Shown here piece after piece: positions 45,936 through 55,544 of a stretch of DNA of 64,000 bases. Position numbers and translations under genes: made by a program. Below the pieces are notes generated by a model. It did no database searches, was not told the DNA's origin, and saw only the letters and a program-made list of their open reading frames with translations. Location: assembly GCF_900167455.1 (NCBI RefSeq), contig NZ_FUWJ01000007.1:62001-126000 (forward strand), given 5' to 3'. Origin of the DNA: Enhydrobacter aerosaccus (GTDB taxonomy: Bacteria > Pseudomonadota > Alphaproteobacteria > Reyranellales > Reyranellaceae). Within the stretch, counting starts at the first letter, position 1. Each line of letters opens with the position of its first letter.

Positions 45936-46906
45936 GCGGCGGTCAGTCCGAATCCCGCGGCCGCCGCCGCGCCATGCTGCGCACCGCCATGGGGCCCGCG
46001 ATCGCGGCCGCCCTGGCCGATCCAGGCGTGATCGAGGTCATGGTGAACCCCGACGGCAGCCTGCGCCTGGATCGGCTGGGGGAGGGGCGAGTCGATACCG
46101 GTACCCGGCTGGGCATCGCTGATGTCGAGCGCATCATCCGCCTGGTGGCTTCGCACGTGCGCGTCGAGGTGCATGCCAGCAACCCCGTGGTCAGCGCCGA
46201 GCTGCCCGAGACGGGGGAGCGCTTCGAAGGCATCTTGCCGCCGGTCGCGACGGCGCCCTGCTTCTCGATCCGCAAGCCCGCCGCCAAGGTCTTCACCCTC
46301 GACGACTACATCGCCGACCGGATCCTCTCGCCCTTGCAGGCGGAAGCGCTGCGGCGCGCCGTTGCCGACCGCCGCAACCTCCTGATCGCGGGCGGCACCA
46401 GCTCGGGCAAGACCACGCTTGCCAACGCCTTGCTGGCCGAGGTGGCGCGGCTCGAGGAGCGGGTGATCCTGATTGAGGACACCCGCGAGCTGCAGTGCGC
46501 CGCCCCCGACTGCGTGGCGCTGCGCACCAAGCCGGGCGTGGTGAGCCTGGCCGACCTCGTGCGCTCGACCCTGCGGCTCCGGCCCGACCGCATCATCGTG
46601 GGCGAGGTGCGCGGACCCGAGGCGCTGGACTTGTTGAAGGCCTGGAACACCGGCCATCCCGGCGGCATCGCCACGGTGCACGCCAACTCCGCACGCGCCG
46701 CCCTCTACCGGCTCGAGCAGCTGATCCAGGAGACGGTGATGGCCGTGCCGCGGCGGCTGATCGCCGAGGCGATCGACTACGTCGTGTTCATCCAGGGCCG
46801 CGGGCTGGCGCGCCGCGTCGAGGCCATTGCCGAGGTGACCGGGCTCGACGCCAACGGCGACTACCAGGTCACCGATCTCGCGCCCCATCGCCTGCACGCC
46901 CTTTGA
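45932..46906 (+). CDS. trbB: Conjugal transfer ATPase TrbB
   Basis: TrbB is the VirB11-type secretion ATPase (324 aa). It contains Walker A LIAGGTSSGKTTLANALLAE near 155, an Asp box VILIEDTREL, the LVRSTLRLRPDRIIVGEVRG (Walker B) and GHPGGIATVHANSARAALYR (His box). It works with TrbE at the inner membrane. It overlaps the CopG-like gene and is followed 17 bp later by trbC. Confidence 0.95.
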   Translation: MSGGQSESRGRRRAMLRTAMGPAIAAALADPGVIEVMVNPDGSLRLDRLGEGRVDTGTRLGIADVERIIRLVASHVRVEVHASNPVVSAELPETGERFEGILPPVATAPCFSIRKPAAKVFTLDDYIADRILSPLQAEALRRAVADRRNLLIAGGTSSGKTTLANALLAEVARLEERVILIEDTRELQCAAPDCVALRTKPGVVSLADLVRSTLRLRPDRIIVGEVRGPEALDLLKAWNTGHPGGIATVHANSARAALYRLEQLIQETVMAVPRRLIAEAIDYVVFIQGRGLARRVEAIAEVTGLDANGDYQVTDLAPHRLHAL

Positions 46907-46923
46907 GCCGAGGAGAGTTTTCC

Positions 46924-47238
46924 ATGCCCATCATCCGACCATTGAGAACCGCGGTTGCTCTCCTGCTGCTGACCCTGGCGAGCCCGGCCTGGGCGGCCGG
47001 CTCCAACATGCCGTGGGAGCAGCCCCTGCAGCAGATCCTGGAATCGGTGCAGGGGCCGGTCGCCAAGATCGTCGCGGTGATCATCATCATCGTCACGGGG
47101 CTGAGCCTCGCCTTCGGCGAGACCCACGGTGGATTCCGGCGGCTGATCCAGATCGTCTTCGGCATCTCGATCGCCTTTGCCGCCTCTTCCTTCTTTCTCT
47201 CCTTCTTCTCCTTCTCGGGCGGAGCCTTGGTGTCATGA
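46924..47238 (+). CDS. trbC: Pilin precursor TrbC
   Basis: TrbC is the VirB2-type pilin (104 aa). It has a signal peptide MPIIRPLRTAVALLLLTLAS ending PAWAAG, and two long membrane helices (IVAVIIIIVTGLSLAFG; IQIVFGISIAFAASSFFLSF). GAGGAGAG precedes the ATG at 46924. It is the substrate expected for the TraF peptidase at 21.2 kb. Confidence 0.88.
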   Translation: MPIIRPLRTAVALLLLTLASPAWAAGSNMPWEQPLQQILESVQGPVAKIVAVIIIIVTGLSLAFGETHGGFRRLIQIVFGISIAFAASSFFLSFFSFSGGALVS

Positions 47239-47492
47239 GCGCCGACGGCTTCGAGGTGCCCCTGCATCGGGCGCTCTGCGAGCCGATCCTGCTCGCCGGC
47301 GCGCCGCGCACGGTCGCCATCGTCAACGGCACCGTGGCAGCGGCCCTCGGCCTGGGGCTGCGGCTCTGGCTCGCCGGCCTGGTGCTGTGGGTGGTCGGCC
47401 ATTCGCTCGCGGTATTCGCGGCCAAGCGCGATCCTCACTTCGCCGACGTGCTGACGCGGCATCTCAGGCAGCGCGGGTGGCTGTCATGCTGA
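47235..47492 (+). CDS. trbD: Conjugal transfer protein TrbD
   Basis: TrbD (85 aa) is the VirB3-type inner-membrane subunit. It reads MSADGFEVPLHRALCEPILL, then IVNGTVAAALGLGLRLWLAG and a second hydrophobic segment. The ATG overlaps the trbC stop (ATGA), and its TGA overlaps the trbE start. Its length is typical. Confidence 0.85.
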   Translation: MSADGFEVPLHRALCEPILLAGAPRTVAIVNGTVAAALGLGLRLWLAGLVLWVVGHSLAVFAAKRDPHFADVLTRHLRQRGWLSC

Positions 47493-49942
47493 ATATAGCC
47501 GAGTACCGTCCTCGCGCCGATCGTCTGGCCGACCACTTGCCCTGGGCGGCCCTGGTGGCACGCGGCGTGGTGCTGAACAAGGACGGCAGCTTCCAGCGCA
47601 CGTTGCGCTTCCGCGGGCCCGACCTCGAGAGCGCGACCGAGGCGGAGCTCCTGGCCGCCTCGGCCCGCCTCAACAACCTCCTGCGCCGCTTCGGCTCGGG
47701 CTGGGCCCTGTTCTTCGAGGCCGAGCGGTTCGAAGCGCTCGGCTATCCCGATTCGCGCTTCCCTGACGCCGCCTCCTGGCTGGTCGACCGCGAGCGGCGG
47801 GCCGCGTTCGAGCAGCAGGCCGATCGAGAGGGGGAGCAGCAGCAGTCGAGCCCATTCGAGAGCGCCTACCGTCTCACACTTCTTTATCTGCCGCCGGCCG
47901 ACCGCGTCAGCCGGCTGGCACATGCGTTCCTCGAGACGGGACGCGAGGAATCGCAGCGTGACTGGCGGCAGGAACTTTTGGCCTTTATCGCCGAGACCGA
48001 CCGGGCGCTGGATCTGCTGACAGGACTGCTGCCCGAGGTGGAGGCGTTGGACGACGCCGGAACGCTCACCTATCTGCACGGGACCATCTCGACCCGCCGC
48101 CATCGCCTCGGCGTTCCCGACACGCCGATCTACCTCGACGGCCTGCTGGTCGACGAGCCGCTCACCGGCGGGCTGGAGCCGATGCTGGGCGAGCATCATC
48201 TGCGGGCCGTCTCGGCGCTGGGCTTCCCCAGCAACACTCATCCCGGCCTTTTAGACGCCCTCAATCACTTGGGCTTTCCCTACCGCTGGGCCACGCGTTT
48301 CCTCGCCCTGGACAAGACCGACGCCCGCCAGGAACTCACGCGCCTGCGGCGCCAATGGTTCGCCAAGCGCAAGTCCATCACCGCGCTCCTGCGCGAGGTT
48401 TTGTACAACGAGCCCGTCCAGCTGATCGATTCCGACGCCGACAACAAGGTGTTGGACGCCGACCTCGCCTTGCAGGCGCTGGGTGGCGATCACGTGGCGT
48501 TCGGGTATCTCAGCACCACCATCGTGCTGCTCGATCAGGACCGGCAAGCCGTTGACGAGAAGGTCCGGGCCGTCGAGCGCGTCGTCAACGGCGCAGGATT
48601 CACCACGATTCGCGAGAGCCTCAACGCCGTCGAGGCCTGGCTCGGCAGCTTGCCCGGGCATGTCTACGCCAACGTCCGTCAGCCGCTGGTCCATACGCTC
48701 AATCTGGCCCACCTGGTGCCGCTGAGTTCCGTCTGGGCGGGACCGCTACGGAACGATCATCTCGACGGCCCGCCGCTCTTCCATGGCGAGACCAGCGGGT
48801 CGACGCCGTTTCGGTTCTCGACGCATGTCGGCGACGTCGGCCACACGCTGATCGTGGGGCCGACCGGCGCGGGCAAGTCCGTGCTGCTGGCGCTGATGGC
48901 GCTGCAGTTCCGCCGCTATCCAGGCGCGCAGGTCTACCTCTTCGACAAGGGCAACTCCGCCCGCGCCGCCGTGCTGGCGATGAACGGGATCCATCACGTC
49001 CTGGGCGCCGACGGATCGTTTGCCTTCCAGCCGCTCGCCCGTCTCTCCGAGCCGGCCGAAGCCAGCTGGGCGGCGGAGTGGATCGGCGACTTGCTCACGC
49101 ACGAGAAGGTCAATGTCACGCCCGAAATCAAGGAAGCCGTGTGGAGCGCGCTTAAAAGTCTCGCGTCTGCACCGGTCGAGGAGCGCACGCTGACCGGGCT
49201 CTCGCTCCTCCTGCAATCCAATGCGCTGAAGTCGGCGTTGCTGCCTTACACCCTTGAAGGTCCGTTCGGCCGGCTGCTCGACGCGGCGCAGGACCGGCTG
49301 GCGCTCTCAGACGTGCAGTGTTTCGAGATGGAGGAACTGCTGCATGAGACGGCCGTCGTCGCGCCGGTCCTCACCTATCTCTTCCACCGGCTGGAGGAGC
49401 GGTTCGATGGCCGGCCGACGCTCCTGATCCTGGACGAAGCCTGGGTCTTTCTCGACCAGCCGCTGTTCGCCGCCCGCATCCGCGAATGGCTGAAAGTGAT
49501 GCGCAAGAAGAACGTGGCCGTGGTGTTCGCCACCCAGTCGCTGAGCGACGTCACCGGCAGCAGCATTGCCCCGGTCCTGATCGAGAGCTGCCCGCAGCGC
49601 ATCTTCCTGCCCAACGACCGCGCGATCGAGCCGCAGGCCCGGGCCGCCTACGAACGATTCGGACTCAACGACCGCCAGATCGAGATTCTGAGCCGTGCGA
49701 CGCCCAAGCGGCAGTACTACCTCAATTCCCAGCGCGGCAACCGCCTGTTCGAGCTCGAGTTGGGGCCGGTGGCGCTTGCTCTCTGTGGCACCTCCGATCC
49801 TGCGACCCAGGCTCTGATCGATCGCCTGCTCGCCGAAGGCGACACAGGCTTTGCCGCCCAGTTCCTTGCCGCTCGCGGTCTCGACTGGGCGGCCGAGCTT
49901 CTGGACCAGTTCCCATCCCCTGCTTCGGAGCCATCGCCATGA
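47486..49942 (+). CDS. trbE: Conjugal transfer ATPase TrbE
   Basis: TrbE is the VirB4-type ATPase (818 aa) that powers pilus building. It contains the N-terminal CagE/TrbE domain, Walker A HTLIVGPTGAGKSVLLALMA near 457, and Walker B LLILDEAWVFLDQPLFAARI, followed by FATQSLSDV. The ATG at 47486 overlaps trbD by 7 bp. The frame runs upstream past the start, but only as a shadow of trbC/trbD. A normal-length member. Confidence 0.95.
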   Translation: MLNIAEYRPRADRLADHLPWAALVARGVVLNKDGSFQRTLRFRGPDLESATEAELLAASARLNNLLRRFGSGWALFFEAERFEALGYPDSRFPDAASWLVDRERRAAFEQQADREGEQQQSSPFESAYRLTLLYLPPADRVSRLAHAFLETGREESQRDWRQELLAFIAETDRALDLLTGLLPEVEALDDAGTLTYLHGTISTRRHRLGVPDTPIYLDGLLVDEPLTGGLEPMLGEHHLRAVSALGFPSNTHPGLLDALNHLGFPYRWATRFLALDKTDARQELTRLRRQWFAKRKSITALLREVLYNEPVQLIDSDADNKVLDADLALQALGGDHVAFGYLSTTIVLLDQDRQAVDEKVRAVERVVNGAGFTTIRESLNAVEAWLGSLPGHVYANVRQPLVHTLNLAHLVPLSSVWAGPLRNDHLDGPPLFHGETSGSTPFRFSTHVGDVGHTLIVGPTGAGKSVLLALMALQFRRYPGAQVYLFDKGNSARAAVLAMNGIHHVLGADGSFAFQPLARLSEPAEASWAAEWIGDLLTHEKVNVTPEIKEAVWSALKSLASAPVEERTLTGLSLLLQSNALKSALLPYTLEGPFGRLLDAAQDRLALSDVQCFEMEELLHETAVVAPVLTYLFHRLEERFDGRPTLLILDEAWVFLDQPLFAARIREWLKVMRKKNVAVVFATQSLSDVTGSSIAPVLIESCPQRIFLPNDRAIEPQARAAYERFGLNDRQIEILSRATPKRQYYLNSQRGNRLFELELGPVALALCGTSDPATQALIDRLLAEGDTGFAAQFLAARGLDWAAELLDQFPSPASEPSP

Positions 49943-50655
49943 CTCGCTTCGCGCGTGCTCTTCTCGTCGTCCTCGCCCTGGGCGCTGCCAGCACCAGCGT
50001 GCCGGCGCGGGCGCAGTTTGCGGTGTTCGATGCCCAGAACTACGCCGAGAACGTGCTGCAGGCCGCGCGGCAGCTCCAGCAGGTCAACAACCAGGTCCAG
50101 GCGCTGCAGAACCAGGTGCTGATGCTGCAGAACATGGCCAGGAACCTCACGAGCCTCCCCGTCTCGCAGCTCGACAGCATGGTCTCCGCCTTGACCCAGG
50201 TCGGCGGGCTGATGAACCAGGCGCAGACAATTGGCTTCAACGTCAGCGCCGGCCAGACGGCCTTCGATCGGCTTTTCCCTCAGCAATACGGCTCGTCCGT
50301 CACCGTTCCTCAGCTCGTCGCCGATGCGCGTCAGCGCTGGCAGGCGGCGCGCGAGGCGTTCGGCCAGACCATGACCGTCCAGGCGCAGGTCGCCCAGAAC
50401 GTTCAAGCCGATACCGCCACGCTCTCCTCGCTGGTGAGTGCCTCTCAGGGCGCCGTCGGCAATCTCCAGGCTCAGCAAGCGGTCGCCCAGCTGGTGGCGC
50501 TCTCGGTCAAGCAGCAGCTGCAGGCACAGGACCTCATGGCGGCTCAATACCGCGCGACCGCGCTCGAGCAGGCGCGCCAGGCCGAAGCCGAGGAAGCCGG
50601 CCGTGCCGCCTTTGGCCAGTTCATCGGCACGAACTCGGCCTACACGGCGCAATAG
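49939..50655 (+). CDS. trbJ: Conjugal transfer protein TrbJ
   Basis: TrbJ (238 aa) is the VirB5-like periplasmic minor pilin. It begins MTRFARALLVVLALGAASTS and ends its leader at ARAQF. The mature part has long coiled helices (QLQQVNNQVQALQNQVLMLQ). It overlaps trbE by 4 bp (ATGA). No lipoprotein-type entry exclusion gene (trbK) is visible between trbJ and trbL, unlike in some relatives. Confidence 0.9.
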   Translation: MTRFARALLVVLALGAASTSVPARAQFAVFDAQNYAENVLQAARQLQQVNNQVQALQNQVLMLQNMARNLTSLPVSQLDSMVSALTQVGGLMNQAQTIGFNVSAGQTAFDRLFPQQYGSSVTVPQLVADARQRWQAAREAFGQTMTVQAQVAQNVQADTATLSSLVSASQGAVGNLQAQQAVAQLVALSVKQQLQAQDLMAAQYRATALEQARQAEAEEAGRAAFGQFIGTNSAYTAQ

Positions 50656-50675
50656 CCCCAGCCGGGAACAGGACC

Positions 50676-51851
50676 GTGGACAACCTCAACGTCATTGACC
50701 GGTTTCTCAGCGTATTCGTCGCTTACATCGACAGCGGGTTCGGCCTGCTGAGTGGCGACGTCGCGGCGTTGACCTCCATTTTGGTCGCCATCGACGTGAC
50801 ACTCGCGGGAGTCTTCTGGGTTCTCGACGGCGAGGCCAATGTGCTCGGCCAGCTCCTGCGCAAGACGCTCTATGTCGGCTCGTTTGCCTTCGTCCTGAAC
50901 AACTTCTCGACTCTGGCGAATGCGATATTCGCGTCGTTCTCTCAGCTCGGCCTGCACGTCACCAACAATGGGCTGAGCGCCCAGGATCTGATGCGCCCCG
51001 GCAGGATTGCGGGCGTGGGGTTCCAGGCCGCCTGGCCGCTCCTGCAGCAGGCCGGCGCGATGATGGGTTTCACCAGCATCTTCGCCAATTTCGTCACGAT
51101 CCTGGTCCTGCTGTTCGCCTGGGTCGTGGTGGTCCTGTCCTTCTTCATCCTGGCCGTCCAGCTCTTCGTCACCGTCATCGAGTTCAAGCTGAGCACGTTG
51201 GCCGGCTTCGTGCTGGTGCCCTTCGCGCTGTGGACCAAGACGGCGTTCCTGGCCGAACGCACGCTGGGCCACGTGGTGGCCTCCGGCGTCAAGGTGATGG
51301 TGCTCGCCGTCATCGTCGGCATCGGTGCCAGCTTCTTCGGCGACTTCACCAACGCCCTGCAAGGCTCCGTGACGCTGTCGCAGGCGATGTCGCTCGTGCT
51401 TGCCTCGATCGCGCTGTTCGGGCTCGGCATCTTCGGTCCTGGCATTGCTGCAGGCCTGGTCTCGGGCGGGCCCCAGCTGGGGGCAGGGGCCGCGGTTGGG
51501 ACGGCCAGTGCGCTGGCCTCCGGCGCCATGCTGGCCGGTGGTGCCGCCTGGGGTGCAGCGCGCCTTGCCGGCGTCGGTGGTCTTACGGCCGTTCGGGCTG
51601 CCACGGTGCTCGGCTCACGCTCGTCATCATCGGGACCGCGCGGTCCCGCGTCGCCGAGCGGCGGTGCGGATCCGTCGGGGGGCCGCACGCCGCCGACAGG
51701 AGAGGGACCATCTGCAACAACTGCCGGTGAGCCCGGCTGGGCGCGCCAGCTTCGGGCCGCACGGCGTCGGCGCCATGCGCGAACGATGAGCCAGGTTCTG
51801 CGCGACGGCGACAAGTCTGGATCGGGGCTGTCGCTCGATCTCGGGGAGTGA
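50676..51851 (+). CDS. trbL: Conjugal transfer membrane protein TrbL
   Basis: TrbL (391 aa) is the VirB6-like polytopic protein. The likely start is GTG at 50676 (VDNLNVIDRFLSVFVAYIDS), which directly follows trbJ. It has about six membrane segments, for instance ILVLLFAWVVVVLSFFILAV and LVLASIALFGLGIFGPGIAA. The C-terminal 90 residues are Gly/Ser/Pro-rich and hydrophilic. No ATG lies near the true start; ATG-based starts would remove the first helices. Confidence 0.87.
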   Translation: MDNLNVIDRFLSVFVAYIDSGFGLLSGDVAALTSILVAIDVTLAGVFWVLDGEANVLGQLLRKTLYVGSFAFVLNNFSTLANAIFASFSQLGLHVTNNGLSAQDLMRPGRIAGVGFQAAWPLLQQAGAMMGFTSIFANFVTILVLLFAWVVVVLSFFILAVQLFVTVIEFKLSTLAGFVLVPFALWTKTAFLAERTLGHVVASGVKVMVLAVIVGIGASFFGDFTNALQGSVTLSQAMSLVLASIALFGLGIFGPGIAAGLVSGGPQLGAGAAVGTASALASGAMLAGGAAWGAARLAGVGGLTAVRAATVLGSRSSSSGPRGPASPSGGADPSGGRTPPTGEGPSATTAGEPGWARQLRAARRRRHARTMSQVLRDGDKSGSGLSLDLGE

Positions 51852-51854
51852 CCC

Positions 51855-52556
51855 ATGCGGCTGTTCCGACGCCCGATGCAGCGCTATGGCCTGACCCCGG
51901 AGGCCGCTACGCCTTATCAGCGGGCCGGTCAGCTCTGGGATGACCGGCTGGGGTCTGCGCGGGTGCAGGCCCACAACTGGCGGCTCATGGCCCTCGGCTC
52001 TCTGGTGCTCAGCATTGGCCTGGCTGGCGGTGTTCTCTGGCTCGCGGCGCAAAGCCGCATCACGCCCTATGTCGTCGAAGTCGACAAGCTCGGCCAGGTG
52101 CGCGCCGTCGGCCCCGCGATCGAGCCCTACAACCCGACCGACGCGCAGATCGGCTGGTATCTCAGCCGTTTCGTCACCGACCTGCGCTCGCTTTCCATCG
52201 ATCCTGTCATCGTGCGCCGCAACTGGCTGGAAGCGTACGACTACGTCACCGAGCGCGCCGCCGCCCTTTTAAGTGACTATGCCCGCACCAACGATCCGTT
52301 CAAGTCGATCGGCGAGCGCTCGGTCTCGGTCCAGGTGACCAGCGTCGTGCGCGTCTCGGGAGACTCCTTCCAGGTGAAGTGGACCGAGCAGGCCTACGAG
52401 CACGAGAGCCTCGCCCGCACCGAGCGCTGGACCGCCATCCTGACCATCCTCGTGCAGCAGCCCCGCACCGCGGACGCCCTGCGCAAGAACCCGCTCGGCA
52501 TCTACGTCAACGGGCTCAGCTGGTCGCGCGAGCTCAACCCCGGAGAAGGACCATGA
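51855..52556 (+). CDS. trbF: Conjugal transfer protein TrbF
   Basis: TrbF (233 aa) is the VirB8-type scaffold of the inner membrane. It has a short cytoplasmic head, one helix (LMALGSLVLSIGLAGGVLWL) and a periplasmic domain with RITPYVVEVDKLGQV and SYARTNDPF-like elements. It lies 3 bp from trbL and overlaps trbG by 4 bp. Confidence 0.93.
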   Translation: MRLFRRPMQRYGLTPEAATPYQRAGQLWDDRLGSARVQAHNWRLMALGSLVLSIGLAGGVLWLAAQSRITPYVVEVDKLGQVRAVGPAIEPYNPTDAQIGWYLSRFVTDLRSLSIDPVIVRRNWLEAYDYVTERAAALLSDYARTNDPFKSIGERSVSVQVTSVVRVSGDSFQVKWTEQAYEHESLARTERWTAILTILVQQPRTADALRKNPLGIYVNGLSWSRELNPGEGP

Positions 52557-53557
52557 CTTTAGACGCTATGACACGATTCCTGAGTTCGGCCCTGCTGCTT
52601 TCGACGTCCGCCTTGGCCCTGGCCGCCTGCGCCAAGAAACCGCCCGCCATCTCTTACGACGCGGCGTCGTTCCAGCCGGCCCAAGTGCAGCCCGACCCGC
52701 CCAAGCCGGTGAAAATCGTCGAGGTGCCCAAGCCGCTGCCGCTGCCGGGGCAGCTCAGGCCGCCGCCCTCGTCGCCGGCGCCCGATCCGCGACCGCCGCA
52801 GGCACGCGTCGACGCCGCCAACCAGGCGGCCCTGCGCGAGCCCAGCAAGGACGGTTACGTCAATGCCGTCCAGGTCTATCCCTTCAGCGAGGGCGCGCTC
52901 TACCGCCTCTATGCAGCGCCCGAGGAGGTCACCGACATCGCCTTGCAGCCGGGCGAGAGTCTTGTCGCCATCTCCTCGGGCGACACGGTGCGCTGGGTCG
53001 TGGGCGATACGCTGAGCGGTACCGGGTCGTCCAAGCAGGTCCATGTGCTGGTGAAGCCATTCGCGGCGGGCCTCAAGACCAACCTCGTCGTCACCACCGA
53101 CCGCCGCACCTACCACCTGGCGCTGGAAAGCACCGAGAAGACAGCGATGGCGGCGATCTCCTGGACCTATCCTCAGGATGCGCTGCTGGCACTGCAGAAG
53201 AAGAATGCGCAGGCCGAAGCGGCAGCGCCCGTCGCCAACGCGGTCGCCATCGAGAACCTGCGCTTTCGCTACGACATCACCGGCGACCGGCCGCCGTGGC
53301 GGCCGGTGCGTGCCTTCGACGACGGCTTAAAAGTCTACATCGAGTTCCCCGCGCGCATCGATCAGGGCGAGGCGCCGCCTCTGTTCGTGGTCGGGCCCGA
53401 CGGCGACAACCAACTAGTCAATTACCGCGTGCGCTCCAACTACTACATCGTCGATCGCCTTTTCGCTGCCGCCGAGCTCAGGCTCGGCACCAGCCCGCAG
53501 CAGGTCGTACGCATCAGCCGGACCGATGCTGCACGGCCGTCTGACGCCAGGCGCTGA
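52553..53557 (+). CDS. trbG: Conjugal transfer protein TrbG
   Basis: TrbG (334 aa) is the VirB9-type outer-membrane complex subunit. The N-terminal lipobox-like LALAACAKK suggests a lipoprotein. A Pro-rich linker follows, then the VirB9 domain with GYVNAVQVYPFSEGALYRLY, TVRWVVGDT and LRFRYDITGDRPPWRPVRAF. The start at 52553 overlaps trbF; a second ATG at 52568 is a minor alternative. Confidence 0.92.
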   Translation: MTLDAMTRFLSSALLLSTSALALAACAKKPPAISYDAASFQPAQVQPDPPKPVKIVEVPKPLPLPGQLRPPPSSPAPDPRPPQARVDAANQAALREPSKDGYVNAVQVYPFSEGALYRLYAAPEEVTDIALQPGESLVAISSGDTVRWVVGDTLSGTGSSKQVHVLVKPFAAGLKTNLVVTTDRRTYHLALESTEKTAMAAISWTYPQDALLALQKKNAQAEAAAPVANAVAIENLRFRYDITGDRPPWRPVRAFDDGLKVYIEFPARIDQGEAPPLFVVGPDGDNQLVNYRVRSNYYIVDRLFAAAELRLGTSPQQVVRISRTDAARPSDARR

Positions 53558-53577
53558 TCGGAAATCTCCAGGCACCG

Positions 53578-54825
53578 ATGACCATGAGCGACGATCCGTC
53601 CCGAACCGAGCCGCCCAAGGGCGATCCCGCAAGCTTCGTGCTGCGGGCTCGACCACGCCGTGTGATCCGGTTCAAGCGCCGGCTGATCATCGCGATGGCG
53701 GCATTGCTCTGCGTCGCCCTGTTCGCGGCTATCTGGTTGGCGCTTTACGGATCGAAGTGGACTCGTTCGGGCGATCAGGAGGTGGCGGGCGGTGGCCGCA
53801 GGTCCACGCCTGACAGCCTGTCGGCGCTGCCGGGCAGCTACGACCAGCTCAAGAAGCCGGTGCCCAAGCTCGGCCCGCCGCTGCCGGGCGATCTCGGGCC
53901 CGCTATCGTGCAGAAGGAGAAGAGCCTTGGGATCACTCCCAGCGTGCGGCCCAACCCGGACGAAGACGCCGAGCGCGCCGAGCGCATGCGGCTTGCCCAG
54001 CAGGCGCGGCAGGCGAAGGAGGCGGGCGTCCTGTACCAGCTCTCGCGCACCGCTACGGCGGCGCAGGGCCCGAGTTCCTCGACAACACCATCGTCAGGGG
54101 GAGCGCCGGCGCTATCGCCAGCATCGACCGCAAGCCCGAACGGATCGCGCCTCGCGCTGGATCCCGATCGCGACCAGAACTACCAGCAGCGCAAGCTCGA
54201 CTTCGTCAACCAGCGGACGGAGGCCGGCATCTACAATCCGCACAGCGTCCAGGAGCCGGTGTCGCCCTATCAGGTTCTGGCGGGGAGCGTCATCGCGGCG
54301 AGCCTCGTCACGGGGATGAATAGCGACCTGCCCGGTCTGGCCGTGGCCCAGGTGACGGAGAACGTCTACGACACCGTCACCGGCCGCATCCTGCTCATCC
54401 CGCAGGGCTCGCGCCTGGTCGGCGCTTACGACAGCGTCGTGGCGTTCGGCCAGAAGCGAGCGCTGCTGGTCTGGCAGCGCATCGTCATGCCCAACGGCAC
54501 GTCGATCCAGATCGACAACCTGCCCGCCACCGACCAGGCGGGCTATACCGGGCTCGAAGACGAGGTCGACTATCATACCTGGACCCTGATCAAAGGCATC
54601 GCGCTCTCAACGCTGCTGGGCGTCGGCAGCCAGATCGGCTTCGGCAGTTCCGAAAGCGACCTCGTACGCGCTATTCGCGAGTCCACCCAGCAGAGCGCCA
54701 ATCAGGCCGGCCAGCGCATCGTGCAGAAGGATCTCAACATCCAGCCCACCATCACCGTGCGCCCCGGCTGGCCGCTGCGCGTCATCGTGCACAAGGATCT
54801 GGTGCTGCGGCCCTATCAGCCGTGA
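53578..54825 (+). CDS. trbI: Conjugal transfer protein TrbI
   Basis: TrbI (415 aa) is the VirB10-type bridge across both membranes. It has a cytoplasmic head, one helix (RLIIAMAALLCVALFAAIWL), a Pro-rich periplasmic arm and the conserved TrbI domain: VYDTVTGRILLIPQGSRLVG, YDSVVAFGQKRALLVWQRIV and QIDNLPATDQAGYTGLEDEV. The arrangement and length are normal. Confidence 0.94.
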   Translation: MTMSDDPSRTEPPKGDPASFVLRARPRRVIRFKRRLIIAMAALLCVALFAAIWLALYGSKWTRSGDQEVAGGGRRSTPDSLSALPGSYDQLKKPVPKLGPPLPGDLGPAIVQKEKSLGITPSVRPNPDEDAERAERMRLAQQARQAKEAGVLYQLSRTATAAQGPSSSTTPSSGGAPALSPASTASPNGSRLALDPDRDQNYQQRKLDFVNQRTEAGIYNPHSVQEPVSPYQVLAGSVIAASLVTGMNSDLPGLAVAQVTENVYDTVTGRILLIPQGSRLVGAYDSVVAFGQKRALLVWQRIVMPNGTSIQIDNLPATDQAGYTGLEDEVDYHTWTLIKGIALSTLLGVGSQIGFGSSESDLVRAIRESTQQSANQAGQRIVQKDLNIQPTITVRPGWPLRVIVHKDLVLRPYQP

Positions 54826-54836
54826 GGGAGATGATC

Positions 54837-55133
54837 ATGGGTGATCTCAAGCTCGGCAAGCTGCCGGACCGCATACCGGTCAAGCTCACGATCACGATTG
54901 CGCCAAGCCTTCAGCGCGCGCTTCAGGCCTATGCCGAGCTCTACCGCGAAACGTATGGCCAGGCGGAGCCGGTGACCGAGCTGATCCCTTACATGCTGGA
55001 GAGCTTCCTCGCCAGCGATCGGAGCTACGCCAAGGCGCTCAAGAACCGGCCTGACGGGGCAGCTCGAGTCGATGGCCCGAAGTCGACACGACGGAAGCAG
55101 CGTTTGGGCGATGCGTCACCACCCGAGAGCTGA
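54837..55133 (+). CDS. DUF2274 protein
   Basis: The product (98 aa) begins MGDLKLGKLPDRIPVKLTIT, the DUF2274 signature, and continues APSLQRALQAYAELYRETYG. It always follows trbI in this ICE family; its role is unknown. Either the ATG at 54831 or 54837 is possible. The second is favoured by the GAGGGAG six bases upstream. It is coupled to trbI. Confidence 0.85.
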   Translation: MGDLKLGKLPDRIPVKLTITIAPSLQRALQAYAELYRETYGQAEPVTELIPYMLESFLASDRSYAKALKNRPDGAARVDGPKSTRRKQRLGDASPPES

Positions 55134-55144
55134 GGGAGGTTTGG

Positions 55145-55462
55145 ATGGCGATCATCGGGATGCTTACGCCCGCGAAGGACGGCGGATGGATCGGCCGTAT
55201 ACGCACGCTGACGATCAATACCAGGGTCCGCTTCGTTCCCAACGACAATCGCAACAACGATCAGGCGCCGGATTACCGAATATACGTAGGCGCCAGCGAG
55301 ATCGGCGCAGCTTGGCGAGATCGGAGGAGCGGCGATCGTGCAGGGAAATATCTCCACGTGCGTCTTGATGATCCCAGCCTGTCACAGCCGTTGAACGGAG
55401 CGATGATCACGGCAGCCGATGGCATCTCGGCTCGACTGGTCTGGGGCAGGCGACGGCCATAG
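55145..55462 (+). CDS. DUF736 protein
   Basis: The 105-residue protein reads MAIIGMLTPAKDGGWIGRIR, TLTINTRVRFVPNDNRNNDQ and APDYRIYVGASEIGAAWRDR, followed by YLHVRLDDPSLSQPLNGAMI. This is DUF736, a small protein typical of alphaproteobacterial ICEs and plasmids and not biochemically explained. It is the last gene of the transfer operon. The 244 bp after it hold the tRNA remnant and a terminator. Confidence 0.9.
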   Translation: MAIIGMLTPAKDGGWIGRIRTLTINTRVRFVPNDNRNNDQAPDYRIYVGASEIGAAWRDRRSGDRAGKYLHVRLDDPSLSQPLNGAMITAADGISARLVWGRRRP

Positions 55463-55517
55463 CGCTGATAACAAAGTCGCGCCAAGTGCCGTCCTCGCGA
55501 GCTGTCATGAGCAGTCT

Positions 55518-55544
55518 GTAGGTTCAAATCCTGCCCCCGCAACC
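55518..55544 (+). repeat. tRNA-fMet 3' fragment (candidate attachment scar)
   Basis: The sequence GTAGG TTCAAAT CCTGC folds as a T-arm and is followed by CCCCGCA, A and CC. This is the 3' half of an initiator tRNA, whose acceptor strand CCCCGCA and discriminator A are distinctive. No 5' half or anticodon arm precedes it; the DNA upstream is the end of DUF736. It looks like a site duplicated by an element using the fMet gene. Confidence 0.7.
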